NCBI RefSeq assembly: GCF_030247185.1
Contig: NC_080572.1
Coordinates: forward strand, 98,505,198 to 98,569,197
Reading direction: 5' to 3'
Origin: Malaya genurostris
Lineage: Eukaryota > Arthropoda > Insecta > Diptera > Culicidae
DNA: 64,000 nucleotides
The notes under the pieces were generated by a model. That model was given only the letters and a program-made list of their open reading frames with translations, had not been told where the DNA came from and ran no database searches. Position numbers and translations under genes: made by a program. Below, piece by piece: positions 12,072 through 23,950 of this stretch (positions within the stretch are counted from its first letter, which is position 1; each line of letters starts with the position of its first letter).

Positions 12072-13260
12072 TGATTTCGCTCCAAGCTGATAGGGTCTTG
12101 CGCAACGTTGCCAGCTATACCGATTTATCGGTATTTATACAGATTGTTGACCTCTATACCGCAATACAGATAAGTACTCCCAAAATACCGATAATTCACG
12201 AATCATACAGATAAATAACGGTTTTGGTTTGAATTGACATGAGAAAAGGTTGTCGTGGGTCCTTTTTTATCACCTTAATAAGCCTTGGTGACATTTTCCT
12301 GATACTTACGTAGAATAGATTCTGATACCGATATGGCACAGATAGATTTTTGCGCCAAATACAGATTTTTGGGGAAAATGACCTGGCAACGCCTCTGGCG
12401 TAACGCACCTTACACCCAAGTAGCACGTTAAGTTGCTGTCCTGTATATTTCTACAGATTGTGCAATTTATCATATTAGTTCATATTACTATTGTAGTAAC
12501 TATTGTGTTATGGAAAAAGCGCAATTTTTCTGTGTTGTGCAACATATCTTTAAGTTCTTCCGTTGTTACGAACATTTTTTCACAATTATTGTGCAACTGA
12601 TACAAAAACTGATGCATCGATCCCATTACAAATGCAGCAATGAAATCAGCGAAATAATAATTGTGAAACTCATGGGAATTACTACGTTATGTAAACAAGA
12701 ATTGATTTGATGTTTACAAAAACATAGCAAACATTATTTCTAATGAATAAGTTTCACATTTGATTTTCAATACAACTGCCTGTAACACAAACATTGAACT
12801 TTAAAAATATTCTGCACATAAATAAATGGTCATACTACATATTGTAGAATTGATCTTATATGTTTTAGTAAATAGAAAATCGTCAACGAACTGCATTTTT
12901 ATGGTGAAACATGTCTTCTTACGCCTGAAATTTTCAAGCGCCTTTGAATGTACGTGTTTTGATGATTGCACATCAATTTCTATGAAAATAACAATATATT
13001 CTTTTCAATGAATATGATCGGGAGAGTGTTTAAAATATGTATAAGAAAGTTATCAAACATTCATACACTTTTTCAGATGATTTTAATCATATTGATGTTT
13101 CAATTAATCTGAAAAATACTGAATTGATTTTTTCTTCAATACTTTCCAATATGGCATCGAGGGTAACAGTGTGTTGAAAAGAAAATGATTCACCCAACGT
13201 AATGATTTATTTTACCTAAATAAAAGGAAATATAAACATGTAACGTTTACACTATTACTG
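12072..13260. other. gene-free interval
   Basis: AT-rich, with no gene recognised. At 12110-12410 there is a patch with recurring ACAGATA / ATACCGATA motifs bounded by CGTTGCCAG (about 12109) and CTGGCAACG (about 12392), which suggests a decayed small inverted-repeat element. I could not find a target duplication. Confidence 0.4.
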
Positions 13261-13265
13261 GTTCC

Positions 13266-14545
13266 CAGCATCACGCAGAGAAAAAAATTGTAAAAATAAC
13301 CAAATTTGGAAGAATATTTTTGTTGAAATAGTGACAAAAGAAAATCTGGTTTGATATTACAAATAGTCCTACTTGAAACTACAAAACATGATCGTTTATA
13401 TTTATCGGTGGATTAGTTTGTTTCAATAAATAGTTTGATAAAAATAACAAATATTTTTCTTGTGCGTTCCTGTCAATCTCTAGACAAAAAAAAATCACAG
13501 TGAATTTAACTTGAAAAAATAGTTTTAAATGAAACGAACTCTAGTTAAACTCAATAATTGTAACGCTTTAAATTCACAAAACCTTTTAGTTGAAATAAAT
13601 TTGCTTGAAATTAGTTATTTCAACTAACGCTTTCGATTTCGATTGAAACAATACATTTTTGTTTGATTTCAGGAATAAAATTATTCCTTTCAAACTCATT
13701 TAACAAAGTAATTTTTGATACTATTATTTATTTTCAATTTCCTAATATACAATACTTTTAGTTGTTTTCAATTTCCTAATGTACATTTTTTTAAATTTTA
13801 CTTTTTTTCAAGACTTTTAGCCATTTTGTCGCTAGACGATCGAATTATTTACATATCCCACTATCAAGCCCTGATTTTTTAATTTTATAGCATCCAACGA
13901 TTCGGTGCTCCATCAGTCAAAATAGAGATCCTGCATGAAATATTTTTTTTGCAAAGAAAATGTGTTATGTAATGTTAGGCAATTTTCAAAATATTCCCGA
14001 TTATCGATACATACGCTTGAATGATTGAAAATCCCTTAGGAAATTAAAGAAGCAGATAAACGTTTCTTATAAAACTTGTAAAAAACTTTATCCACGGGAG
14101 ATAAAAAAATGCCCTGGATTCTTCTCGCGGGAAAAAATGTCCTTGTCTATTTGAAATAAAACATTTACGGTTCATTTGAACAGTAAACTAAGTTATATCA
14201 GTACACAAAAAAGATCATAGATAAATTGAACCTATTTCTTTCTTGAAATAAAGATACAGTAGGATTGAGTCAACACGGATATTTCGATAACGTCAATTCA
14301 ACTTTGGTTGACATGTAATAAATAGTTAATTTATTTCAACAACAAAATTCATCGGGAGCAAATAAATTTTCCGTTTATTTAAACCAAAGTTTAGATTCGA
14401 ATCAAGCAGTGAGCATTTTTTATATTTAAGGAAGAAATTGGTTCAAAACAATCATATTCTAGTTTGAAATGAACATAAATCATATTAAAAATTCTACTAA
14501 CTGTTTTGTTATTTTGAACATGCTCCATTTCTCTGCGTGATGCTG
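13266..14545. mobile_element. 1.28-kb terminal-inverted-repeat element of unknown superfamily
   Basis: The left end reads CAGCATCACGCAGAGAAA and the right end is its complement, TTTCTCTGCGTGATGCTG. GTTCC flanks both sides (13261-13265 and 14546-14550), giving a 5-bp duplication. If the terminus is instead taken as CATCACGC, the flanks are CTGGTTCCCAG and CTGGTTCCAG, a 10 to 11-bp duplication with one indel. The interior is very AT-rich with many TTGAAATAAA / ATTTCAACTA style motifs in both orientations, and has no open frame of note. It is non-autonomous. Confidence 0.75.
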
Positions 14546-14550
14546 GTTCC

Positions 14551-16074
14551 AGTATTCTGATATGCTATTTCTGGTAATTTCTTGCTGGTAAAATTTGAAA
14601 AATTTATAAAGTGCAATGAAATGTATCCTTTAAGTACTTAAATCATTATTTTGTTATTTGATATTTACCCACTTTACGCGAAAGAATGCTTTTAACTGAA
14701 AAAAGCATGAAATACGTACGAGAAGCACAATATTTTTATTCCGTAGCCATCTTGAATTTCTTCACTAGCATCGCTTGCCAGCATGAAATTCAGCACGTTC
14801 AGAAATATTCATGCTGGCAACAACCAGCAGCTGGTGAGCATTATGCTGGTAGCGTGCTGGAGCCGCTATACTGACACCAGCATGCTGGCTACCAGCAGAA
14901 GTGTATACGGGGCATACACCGTATGAGCTTTCGCATAGGTCATATGAAGTTTCGCAAAAAGGGGAATCTATAAATATATGCCGTGTAACGTTTTGTTTTG
15001 CTCAGTAGGTGCTTACCTATGAACAAAACTGGTAGCTCGTCCAACGAGAGAATGACTAAATTGTAAAGTATATGCGTTGGATCGCTGGATAGTCGCTTTT
15101 GAACTGTAGGTCGGTGCAATTTCCCGTCTGTTGCACACCGTGTTCGCTTGAGTATATTTAATATCAATTATCTATTGAAGAATCGAATCAGTGTGTTCAT
15201 TTGACATATTACATATGTTTAGCAAATTTTCGTACAATTTATTTGAGTTGGAATAAATGCAAGTAGTAAAACCCTACAAATATGGGTAAAAAATGAATAT
15301 TCATTTGTTGTCATCAAACGTATGATTTAAAACTGTCCTATATACTCGGATGATATTATCAGTTCACATACAGATTTGATTTGGGTGACAAAACATTAGC
15401 AAAAAGACTAAGAAAATCAAGTTCTATTATCATTTATCAATTAATTGAAACTCCAACCTTAAAAACTAAAAATTTCCTAGATTTGGAAATAGCACTCAAC
15501 CTCACTTCTTCGAATTTTAAAATTCATCTAACGATTTCTATATAAAAATTAATCAAATCATGGAACATGCGATCGCAGACGAGTTGGCTGGATTCTTCAA
15601 TAGATTGTGATATTCCGGTTACTAACAGATTAGTTTAAACCTTTTGGATAGATTTTTCGGACCCAATTCAGAGCTAAAGTATCTCGGTGATTTGTTGATG
15701 AATTTATCACATTTAACTTGATTCGAAAACATAATTTCGATATTGTACATTTGGAAAGGGATTCATTTGTCGAAGAGGACGTGTGCACACTGGGTCGTAA
15801 ATGGATGCAGTTCAGTGCCAATTTGGTCAAGTTGTTGTCCCATCAGGAGTAAAACGCTTCAAGCGATTCATAATAAAACTCGGAAAGACATCTCAAAGCG
15901 GCCTAATCGGTTTATTACAAATGAGTGGCACAGACTCACATATATAGAATTATAAAATGAAATATCATATAATATCAAAGATAAACTCAAGATAAGTAGA
16001 TCTGCGATTTTTCATGTATCATTTTAATAAGACCCCTCGATGAACTCGGTTCACCGCCAGTTTCAGGTCAACTG
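14551..16074. other. gene-free interval
   Basis: At 14768-14895 a cluster of palindromic CCAGCATGCTGG-like words occurs (GCCAGCATGAA, CATGCTGGCAACAACCAGCA, ACCAGCATGCTGGCTACCAG), probably a decayed hairpin-ended repeat. At 15450-15610 there is a diverged relative of 11480-11790. No gene is recognised. Confidence 0.45.
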
Positions 16075-17344
16075 TCAGGTGTACAACTTTGCTTCCGCCA
16101 TTTTCCGATAGGTAGCTGTACCGGCTGATGCTGGTCAAAATACATAGATGAGAATGCCTTTGAAGTTAGTGCCTAACGAATTGTCATCGCCGTTTCAGTA
16201 ACAGTTGTTCTTGTTTTCGTATTATTCACGCTCGAAAATGTCTGTTTATGTGCCCAATTCTCGCCATTTGCGGGAAGTTTTACTTTTCTGTTACAATTCG
16301 AAAAAAATGCAGCTGAAGCGCATCGAATGCTCTCAGAAACTTACGGTGATGCTGCTCTGAGCAAAAGAACGTGTCGGGAGTGGTTTCAACGTTTTAAAAA
16401 TGGTGATTTCGATGTCGAAGACAAACATGGTGGTTGAAGAGAAAAAACCTTCAAAGATGAACAACTAGAAGCATTGCTTGATGAAGATTCGTGCCAAACC
16501 CAAGAAGAGCTTGCCGAATCATTGGGAGTGAGTCAGCAAGCCATTTCAAAACATCTCAAGGTCCTGGGCATGATTCAGAAAGAAGGAAACTGGGTGCCGT
16601 ACGAGTTGAAACCGAGGGACATCGAGCGCCGTCTATTTGTATGTGAGCAACTGCTTCAAAGACAAAATCGTAACGGGTTTTTACATCGAATCGTAACCGT
16701 TGATGAAAAGTGGGTTCGATACGATAATCCTAAACGCAGAAAATTATGGAGAAAGCCCAGGCATACTACTTCGTCGAAGGCAAAACCGAATATTCACGGC
16801 GCCAAGGTTATGATTTGTATTTGGTGGTATCAGCTCGGTGTGATTTACTACGAGCTCTTGAAACCGGGTGAAACCATCACAGGAGATCACTACCGAACGC
16901 AACTGATGCGCCTTAGTCGCGAGCTAAAAGAAAAGCGGCCACAATATCAAGAGCGACATGGCGAAGTCATCCTCCAACACGACAATGCTCACGTCGCAAA
17001 AGGGGTCAAAAAGTACCTGAAAACGCTGAAATGGAAAGTCTTACCCCACCCGCCGTATTCCCCAGATGTCACCCCTTCTGACTTCCACCTATTCCATTCG
17101 ATGGCACACGGCCTGACAGATCAACATTTTCAATCCTTCGAAGAGTTAAAAAAATGGATTGCTCCATGGATAGCGTCAAAAGAGGACTCCGTTTTTCGAG
17201 CCGGGATTCGAAAATTGCCGGAAAGATGGGAGAAAGTTGTCGCTAGCGACGGACAATACTTTGAACAATACATCTGTAAGCAATTTTTTGCAATAATGCT
17301 TTTAATTTTGGAAAAACACGGCGGAATCAAAGTTGTACACCTGA
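16075..17344 (+). mobile_element. mariner transposon (about 1.27 kb)
   Basis: Terminal inverted repeats are TCAGGTGTACAACTTTG at 16075 and its complement CAAAGTTGTACACCTGA ending at 17344. The length fits mariner (about 1.3 kb). The right side has TA next to the terminus; the left flank does not show a clean TA, so the duplication has decayed or a few bases were lost. It encodes one broken transposase. Confidence 0.85.
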
Positions 17345-17433
17345 TATTATTTGTATCGAAACAACGAGCGTCCGATCGCTACATGCGTTGTAACTATGAC
17401 AGCATTCGTTCTTGTAATCTAGTTACAATATGA
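16238..17433 (+). pseudogene. mariner transposase, frameshifted
   Basis: The start is near 16238 (MSVYVPNSRHLREVLL). A one-base loss in the A run near 16305 breaks the frame, and an in-frame TGA follows KHGG at about 16436. From 16474 the frame is open for 319 codons: helix-turn-helix (TQEELAESLGVSQQAISKHL), linker WVPYELKPRDIERR, and catalytic residues D in TVDEKWVRYDNP, D in LQHDNA and D in YSPDVTPSDFHLF. Two residues normally present after HDNA in relatives are missing, so the second and third aspartates are 32 rather than 34 residues apart. The frame runs through the right terminal repeat with no stop. Relatives cut and paste mariner DNA at TA; this copy is almost certainly dead. Confidence 0.88.
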
Positions 17434-17829
17434 ATAAATTGGCGGAATTTTGCTGCGTATCCTGTGGTTCTAAATATGCGGAAGTGAAAATCAATGGAAG
17501 TAACGAAATATTTTGTGCGGACCGTTTCACATGTTTTCTTCCTTATATTGTTGCCGTTGTATTCCTTTTTAATGGAGGATCAATTAATTTACACTATCAC
17601 TGAGTTTACTGGTTCACGGTTACTGATTCAACATTTCTCGATCAAAATATATGAAATCTTTTCTAGAATCGATTCCCTGTATATTAAGTTAATAAACTTG
17701 TACGTGCTTTTTCTTGAAAATTAAGTGTACCCAGTGGATTTCACGTTTCCATCATAAAGTTTGACATTATTAACCATTTTCAACCTCAGAACATTCTGTC
17801 ATTTGAGTGCTATTTGCTTTGTTTACAGT

Positions 17830-18740
17830 GAAATCAAAATTTTACCTCAACAAAAATTAGAATTAAATCGTGAACATTTTCGTGCAATGATTAATTAGGA
17901 TTTTCGTCGTGGATTATCATGACAAGAGTGCTTTAATCAACATAGCTCGACTTTTGGCAGTGTAGCACAATCCCATGCGACTGTAAAAAAAAACTGGTAT
18001 AAGGAATTCAAGCGTGCTCGTAGCTCGCTTACCGATGAATTGAAAAAAGGTCGTCAAAAATCAGTTGTTTTACCAGAAAACATCGATGCTGTGATAAATC
18101 AAATAATGTAGGATCGCCATGTGAAGTACCGTGAAATGAAGGCAGCCTTGGGCATTAGTGTGAAAAGCTTATACACTGAGGTCTTTTTTTATGCGGTTTT
18201 TTTACGCGACTTTTTTTATGCGAATTTTCAGAGTTATGCGGTTTTTTTTATGCGAAGTTTCAGAGTTATGCGTTTTTTAATGCGTATTTTCAGAGTTATG
18301 CGGTTTACCCTTCTACGGTCTTTTTTTATGCGAAGTTTCAGAGTTATGCGGTTTTTTTTTGCGAATTTTCAGAGTTATGCGGTTTTTTTTTATGCGGTTT
18401 TTTTTTATGCGGTACGTAAATTCCCATAAAAAAGACTTCAATGTATGTTATTTTGCATGAATATTCAGTCGTGAAAAAAAAGTTGTTCACGTTAGATCCC
18501 ACATAATTTGATAATTGCTAAAAAAATGACTACGTGAAGAATAAACTGCTTGGAGAGCGATTCAATACTTCTGAAGAAGCTGTTGAAGCATTCAAATACC
18601 ATGTTTTGGGGGTACCTCAAGAAGAGTGGAAAAAATGTTATGAAAATTGGTTCAAGCGTATGCAAAAGTGTATTGATCATCTAGGGGAATATTTTGAAAA
18701 ACAAAAAAACCATTTCCGATACTTTTTTTCATTTTTAGGC
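17830..18740 (+). pseudogene. second mariner-like transposase remnant
   Basis: The N-terminal paired-domain-like region is readable with stops: LELNREHFRAMIN, then KKNWYKEFKRARSSLTDELK, then YREMKAALGISVKSLY up to about 18177. A tandem array interrupts it (18178-18430). The C-terminal end resumes at 18534-18725 (RFNTSEEAVEAFKYHV, EEWKKCYENWFKRMQKCIDH, GEYFEKQ). The catalytic DDD core is gone. It belongs to a different mariner lineage from the neighbour at 16075-17344. No terminal repeats were identified. Confidence 0.75.
18178..18430. repeat. tandem array inside the mariner remnant
   Basis: Roughly 30-bp units with the pattern TTTTTTTATGCG..., TTCAGAGTTATGCGG repeat about eight times with length variation. 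The array sits exactly between the N- and C-terminal parts of the broken transposase, where the catalytic core should be. Confidence 0.8.
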
Positions 18741-18835
18741 AAAATACCCTCATATAATATTAAGTCGTTTCATTTGCCCCAGTTTACATCTTGAGATTGT
18801 GCGTATCTAACATTGATCTTTAAGTAACTTTCAAA

Positions 18836-19051
18836 GCAAAGTCAAAGTCTTGGCATTACATTCCTTTTGTTAAATTTGGCCTTTCTGTTTCAACAGACTT
18901 CGCAGACAATTCTTAGCGTACAGAATCATTGCATGGCTAGTACTATGGATCCTACTGACACTAAGAATCCTTTCAGGTCGGGGCTCGAACATACGACAAC
19001 TGGCTTGTAAGACCAGCGTCCTATGCATTGAACCGCCAACCCGGGATGAAA
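18836..19051 (-). mobile_element. tRNA-derived SINE (Feilai-like), full length
   Basis: The element is flanked by the 11-bp duplication TAACTTTCAAA (18825-18835 and 19052-19062). On the minus strand the head is tRNA-like (GGTTGGCGGTTCAATGCATA as A-box region, GTTCGAGCCCCGACCTG as B box). A body follows that ends in a short AT-rich tail. It is near-identical to 62589-62799. SINEs of this class are transcribed by RNA polymerase III and moved by a LINE partner. The family name Feilai is from memory and not checked. Confidence 0.85.
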
Positions 19052-19062
19052 TAACTTTCAAA

Positions 19063-20932
19063 TCGTCATCATTTACTTCCAGTTAAATTTTACAATGTAA
19101 AAAAATTGGAAACGGTTACAAAAACAATTATTATGAAAGAATTCAATTGTCAATTTTATCATTCGCAAGAAATGTAGCGCTTAAAAAAGATTAAGTTTCT
19201 AACTGGTCACTTGAACAATTTTTTACTTTAGTGCATCCACCATCATCTTTATTATTGTATTTATTATAAGAACCTAAGAATTGTTTCATTTTTAATGTAG
19301 TTTTGCTCGTGCATGTCTTGCATAAAACACTGTATTTTTTTAAGAATGACGATACTAAAAATTACGTGTTCTCTAAGCAATTTAGCGTTTATTGATCCAA
19401 GTTTGTTTTCGAATATGAGATTCCCTCAAACGAACTGCTTGAAATAAAAACGTGTGAATCAAACCTGATGAAACCAAACTTCACAAAGTGGTTAAACAGG
19501 GTAATTTTTTGGACTTTCACTAGATGGCGTTTCAAAATTGAAGTTATAGAATTTTTTTTCGGATTTCGCTCGCTTTCGGAATATTATTCTAACCACAGCA
19601 AAATCAAATATTCCAGAATACATTCAGATATATTCATACAAAATGTAACGTTCATGTTTTCCTAATGAAAAGCGTGCTTATCTTTTATGATGTCCATTCA
19701 TTATCTTTCATGATGTCAATTCTCTATTAGTCGGTGGATAAAAAACACAATTTCACACAACATTCTAAGTAGTTCTAGTTTTTCAATGGCTGCCCATTAT
19801 TATATTAAACAATCTATCACATCACTTGAGACAGAAGAATCAAAATGATATCCGGTTAGAAAATTGGAGCTGAATTGGCCGCCGACCCGCCGCGGCATAC
19901 AAACCTGTAACCGCCTTGTTTGCCCGGTCTACTCAAAGTTAATTTATTTGCTTCAGTTAGGTCCGAACGAGCGGTAGCGAGGTCGAATAGCATACGAACA
20001 AAACGATGTGGCGAAGCCGCATCAGATATTTTTTCATCCGCACTCAGTTATCAAAAAATATCAACAAGTTTTTTTTGGGAATTCCGTTGTGAGGATCATG
20101 AATAAACCTACAAAAAAATTTCAAGTCTCTGGATCATTTCAGAAGTACGATTGTAGGTCAACAAAACGGGAGTAAACATAATCATTTTTACGGTTATCTT
20201 TTTTTATCAATTCCAATCACGAAATTAAAACTAATGAAGAATTCGACGAAATTACCCTTTCGGCGAAATGACTTTCGACGAAATGGCTTTCGGCGAAATG
20301 GCTTTCGGTAAAATGGCATTCGGTTAAATGGCTTTCGGCAAAATGACCCTGATCCGTATATTAGGCCTTACTGTAGTCAACTAATTGTTCGAATGCGAGA
20401 ATAGTTGAAGCAAGGGTCAATTTTAATACATTCAAATAGCCAAACACACCTGTTTCCGTCGTTCCAAGGGCGATTTTATGATACCAAGCAGTGTCAACTG
20501 ATATTAAATCTTAAGATGTGGAGGCGTACATGCATACGGTGAAGTTAACCAGTAATTTGCCTGTGCAGATTGGATGTGGTACAAGGAGAATGCTCGTTAA
20601 CCAGAGCATTCCAACAACTCTCAGTTATGAGTTCAGTTATATTTTTTCCCTGAACAAACGTGGACTAAAATAGAGTAGAAAAATGATTATGCTGCCGGAG
20701 GTAATCGAACAATTTTCGATAAACGGTCCATTTACTTTATCCCGTGATGTAATTACTAAGTGGCGATGGCAACTGTTTATTGTGAACTGGTTAACGAAGT
20801 ACAACCGTTAAATGTTAAAATATTTTTTCCCATTTCTTTTTAAAAATACTGGTGCCAAATGCTCTAGCTGTCCAAATAGATTAATGCAAACGTGTTCGAC
20901 GATTTAAACTGACCTGTCAGCAAACTTTTACA
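19063..20932. other. gene-free interval upstream of the cuticle gene
   Basis: No gene is recognised. A 15-bp-period minisatellite lies at 20235-20350. The 5' flank of the cuticle gene (20560-20932) presumably holds its promoter, but I see no motif strong enough to call. Confidence 0.4.
20235..20350 (+). repeat. minisatellite with ~15-bp unit
   Basis: About seven imperfect units of the form TTTCGGCGAAATGGC (variants with TTCGACGAAATGAC and TTCGGTAAAATGGC). It does not encode a protein. Confidence 0.85.
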
Positions 20933-22883
20933 ATGCAATCCAAAGCACATAACGGTGAGGTAAGTAACGCTTTTAAGGCTGATTATTTTTCAAAATTTGA
21001 TAAATGTTTTGATTTCACTCACTTGGTCAATTCTACTATCATGCTTACGTTCAGACAATTTTCAATGTCGTGTGAAATTTCGCTTATATTATTAAGGCGA
21101 CTATTTGAAATTTTTGATACATTTAGATTTCAAATCAATTGTTAATTTTCTATTATAAATTTTCAGGGTTTTTTTTATTGGTGATTATTAGATTGCTGAG
21201 ATAGTTTGTCTGAGACTATCAAATTTCTATCCAAATCATAAAGAATTGATTAACCAATTGCGGGTTGAATCAATAGCTTTCTCTCAGTTTTGGTCTCTAT
21301 ATAGATTTTCTTCGTTTACAGAATTTTCGACAAGCCGCTTCGCAGTATATGGTTGTAATTTTTCTGCAAATTGTTAGCAGTTTTGCAGTTGAAACACCCG
21401 AACCTTCTTCTCTTCTGCGGCCACGAGATATCAATCCGCATCCATACGAAAACGTTTATGATGGAGTTAGCATTTATGACAAAAACGTGATCATCAACGG
21501 TGATAAATTCATGCAAAATTTATTGAGGTACGATCTTCTATTTACTGTTGACCCTATCTAGCACGAAAATTTAAATAAGTTAGATTAGGCCTCGTTTTGT
21601 TTTCAATTTCGGTTTCATTTACATTTCATTTTACGCCACTTTCAGCCAAGCTCCCGTCCAATTCCCACGGTTGATAAACAGTGCTTCGATGAACGCTTTG
21701 CCTAATCCATACGAAAAATTTGCTTTGAAAGAACGACTCGCTAAAACGGAGCGCTTTTCCGGAGCGGACAGTTTAATTGTGAAACCTGCATACAAGGCCC
21801 TAGCGAAACATGCTGCACGAGTTTTGAACAACCAGGTTGTGGATACTTACGAGGACAATGAGATTGACAACTACAGAGTAATTGCATTATATTAACTTCA
21901 ACAACTTCATTCATAATTGATTTGGTTAATATTACTTTCAGGAAGCAACGAATCTCAAAAAGCATTATGTTTTCTCGTACGCCGTAAAGGATGCAGCATC
22001 TGGAGATGACTTTTCTCACACACAACAACAGCAAGTCGATGGTGCTGTCAAAGGAAGATACAAGGTACAACTGCCTGACGGTAGAATGCAAATCGTCAAA
22101 TATATAGCTGATAACAATGGGTACAGAGCTGATGTGACTTACGAGAACGAACCGAGCTCGAATGCACTGAACCATGTGACGGCCGCTCCAGGTCTCGTGC
22201 AAGTAACAGCCACTCCGACAGCATCTCACCTAGCCTCTGCGGAACCTATATACAATTACTACAAAAATTTGCAGCAACGTCAACGGTATGTTCAGGCATC
22301 AGCACCCATTCGACGTCAACACCCTCAACAAACGATCTATTATCAAAAAGCCACTCCAACGCAAATACCCGCTCCCTACTATCCCTCACGTCTACGGGTC
22401 AACAATGTCAAAATTCATAGCTATAACACCGCTCCACATGCTGGTAACCTGATTCAATCAACGATAACTCCTGCTACTGGAAGGTATATAAGTTACCAAC
22501 CATCTACAAATCTTGCCTTCGTCTCTACGACTGCCAATCCTGTTCAACTGCAATCAAATACACTAGCTCGATCCGGCCTTATTCCGGTGGTTGTAACAAC
22601 AGCGGGTCCATCCGTTGTACCCTATTACCGTGATATTAACATAACTCCTCCCAGCGCACCTCCGACAGCGCGTAGAACTTCAATATTCGACAATCGAGAA
22701 TCAGTGCAACAAGCAATTTACACGCAAGTTGATCCCGCCCAAAACAGTCCCACAACACTGGATTACGATTACGTACAAATTCCTAACACCAATCACGTAT
22801 ACAAACGAAATACGGATAAGGATGGGCATATTATTACCGATGCAGCGCAATCTAGGAACCAAGAAAGGGTAAAAAAATCATAA
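20933..22883 (+). CDS. cuticular protein with Rebers-Riddiford chitin-binding domain
   Basis: Four exons fit together in frame with GT..AG introns: 20933-20959, 21322-21527, 21646-21877 and 21942-22883, giving 468 residues. The start at 20933 gives MQSKAHNGE joined to NFRQAASQY, followed by MVVIFLQIVSSFAVETPEP, a clear signal peptide. The second Met (residue 19) is an equally good start. Residues about 164-225 form the RR (chitin_bind_4) domain: YVFSYAVKDAASGDDFSHT, GRYKVQLPDGRMQIVKYIAD and NNGYRADVTYENE, with the PDGR..V.Y.AD..GY core. The remainder is a Thr/Pro/Gln/Tyr-rich low-complexity tail, as in larger CPR proteins. Known role of the family is binding chitin in the extracellular cuticle. 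A polyadenylation signal (AATAAA) follows the TAA within about 10 bases. The gene looks intact; its exact family member is not assigned. Confidence 0.9.
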
Positions 22884-23074
22884 AACTAAAAATAAATACT
22901 CCTGGAGAATAGCAAATTTTAGTCATAATACATGAATTGTATACTACATTTTTCCTGTTGTAAATAGCATTTCCATTTTATCAGTTTAAATGTACAAAGT
23001 AATTACAAAATCCATCATATTCTTCACAATGGTGGTATCCTTCAAACAACCTTAAATCGCGTAGATTTGCGTGA

Positions 23075-23950
<876 letters not shown>

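Noticed and set aside
12110..12410. Complete small transposon with CGTTGCCAG ends
   Set aside because: The inverted words are only about 9 bp and the flanks show no direct duplication, so I mention it only as a possible relic.
18836..19051. tRNA gene
   Set aside because: The A and B boxes belong to a SINE head. No cloverleaf with an intact acceptor stem closes, and the same sequence recurs at 62589 with target duplications.
21741..22229. 162-codon minus-strand frame over the cuticle gene
   Set aside because: It lies antisense to well-supported exons, spans an intron and has no domain.
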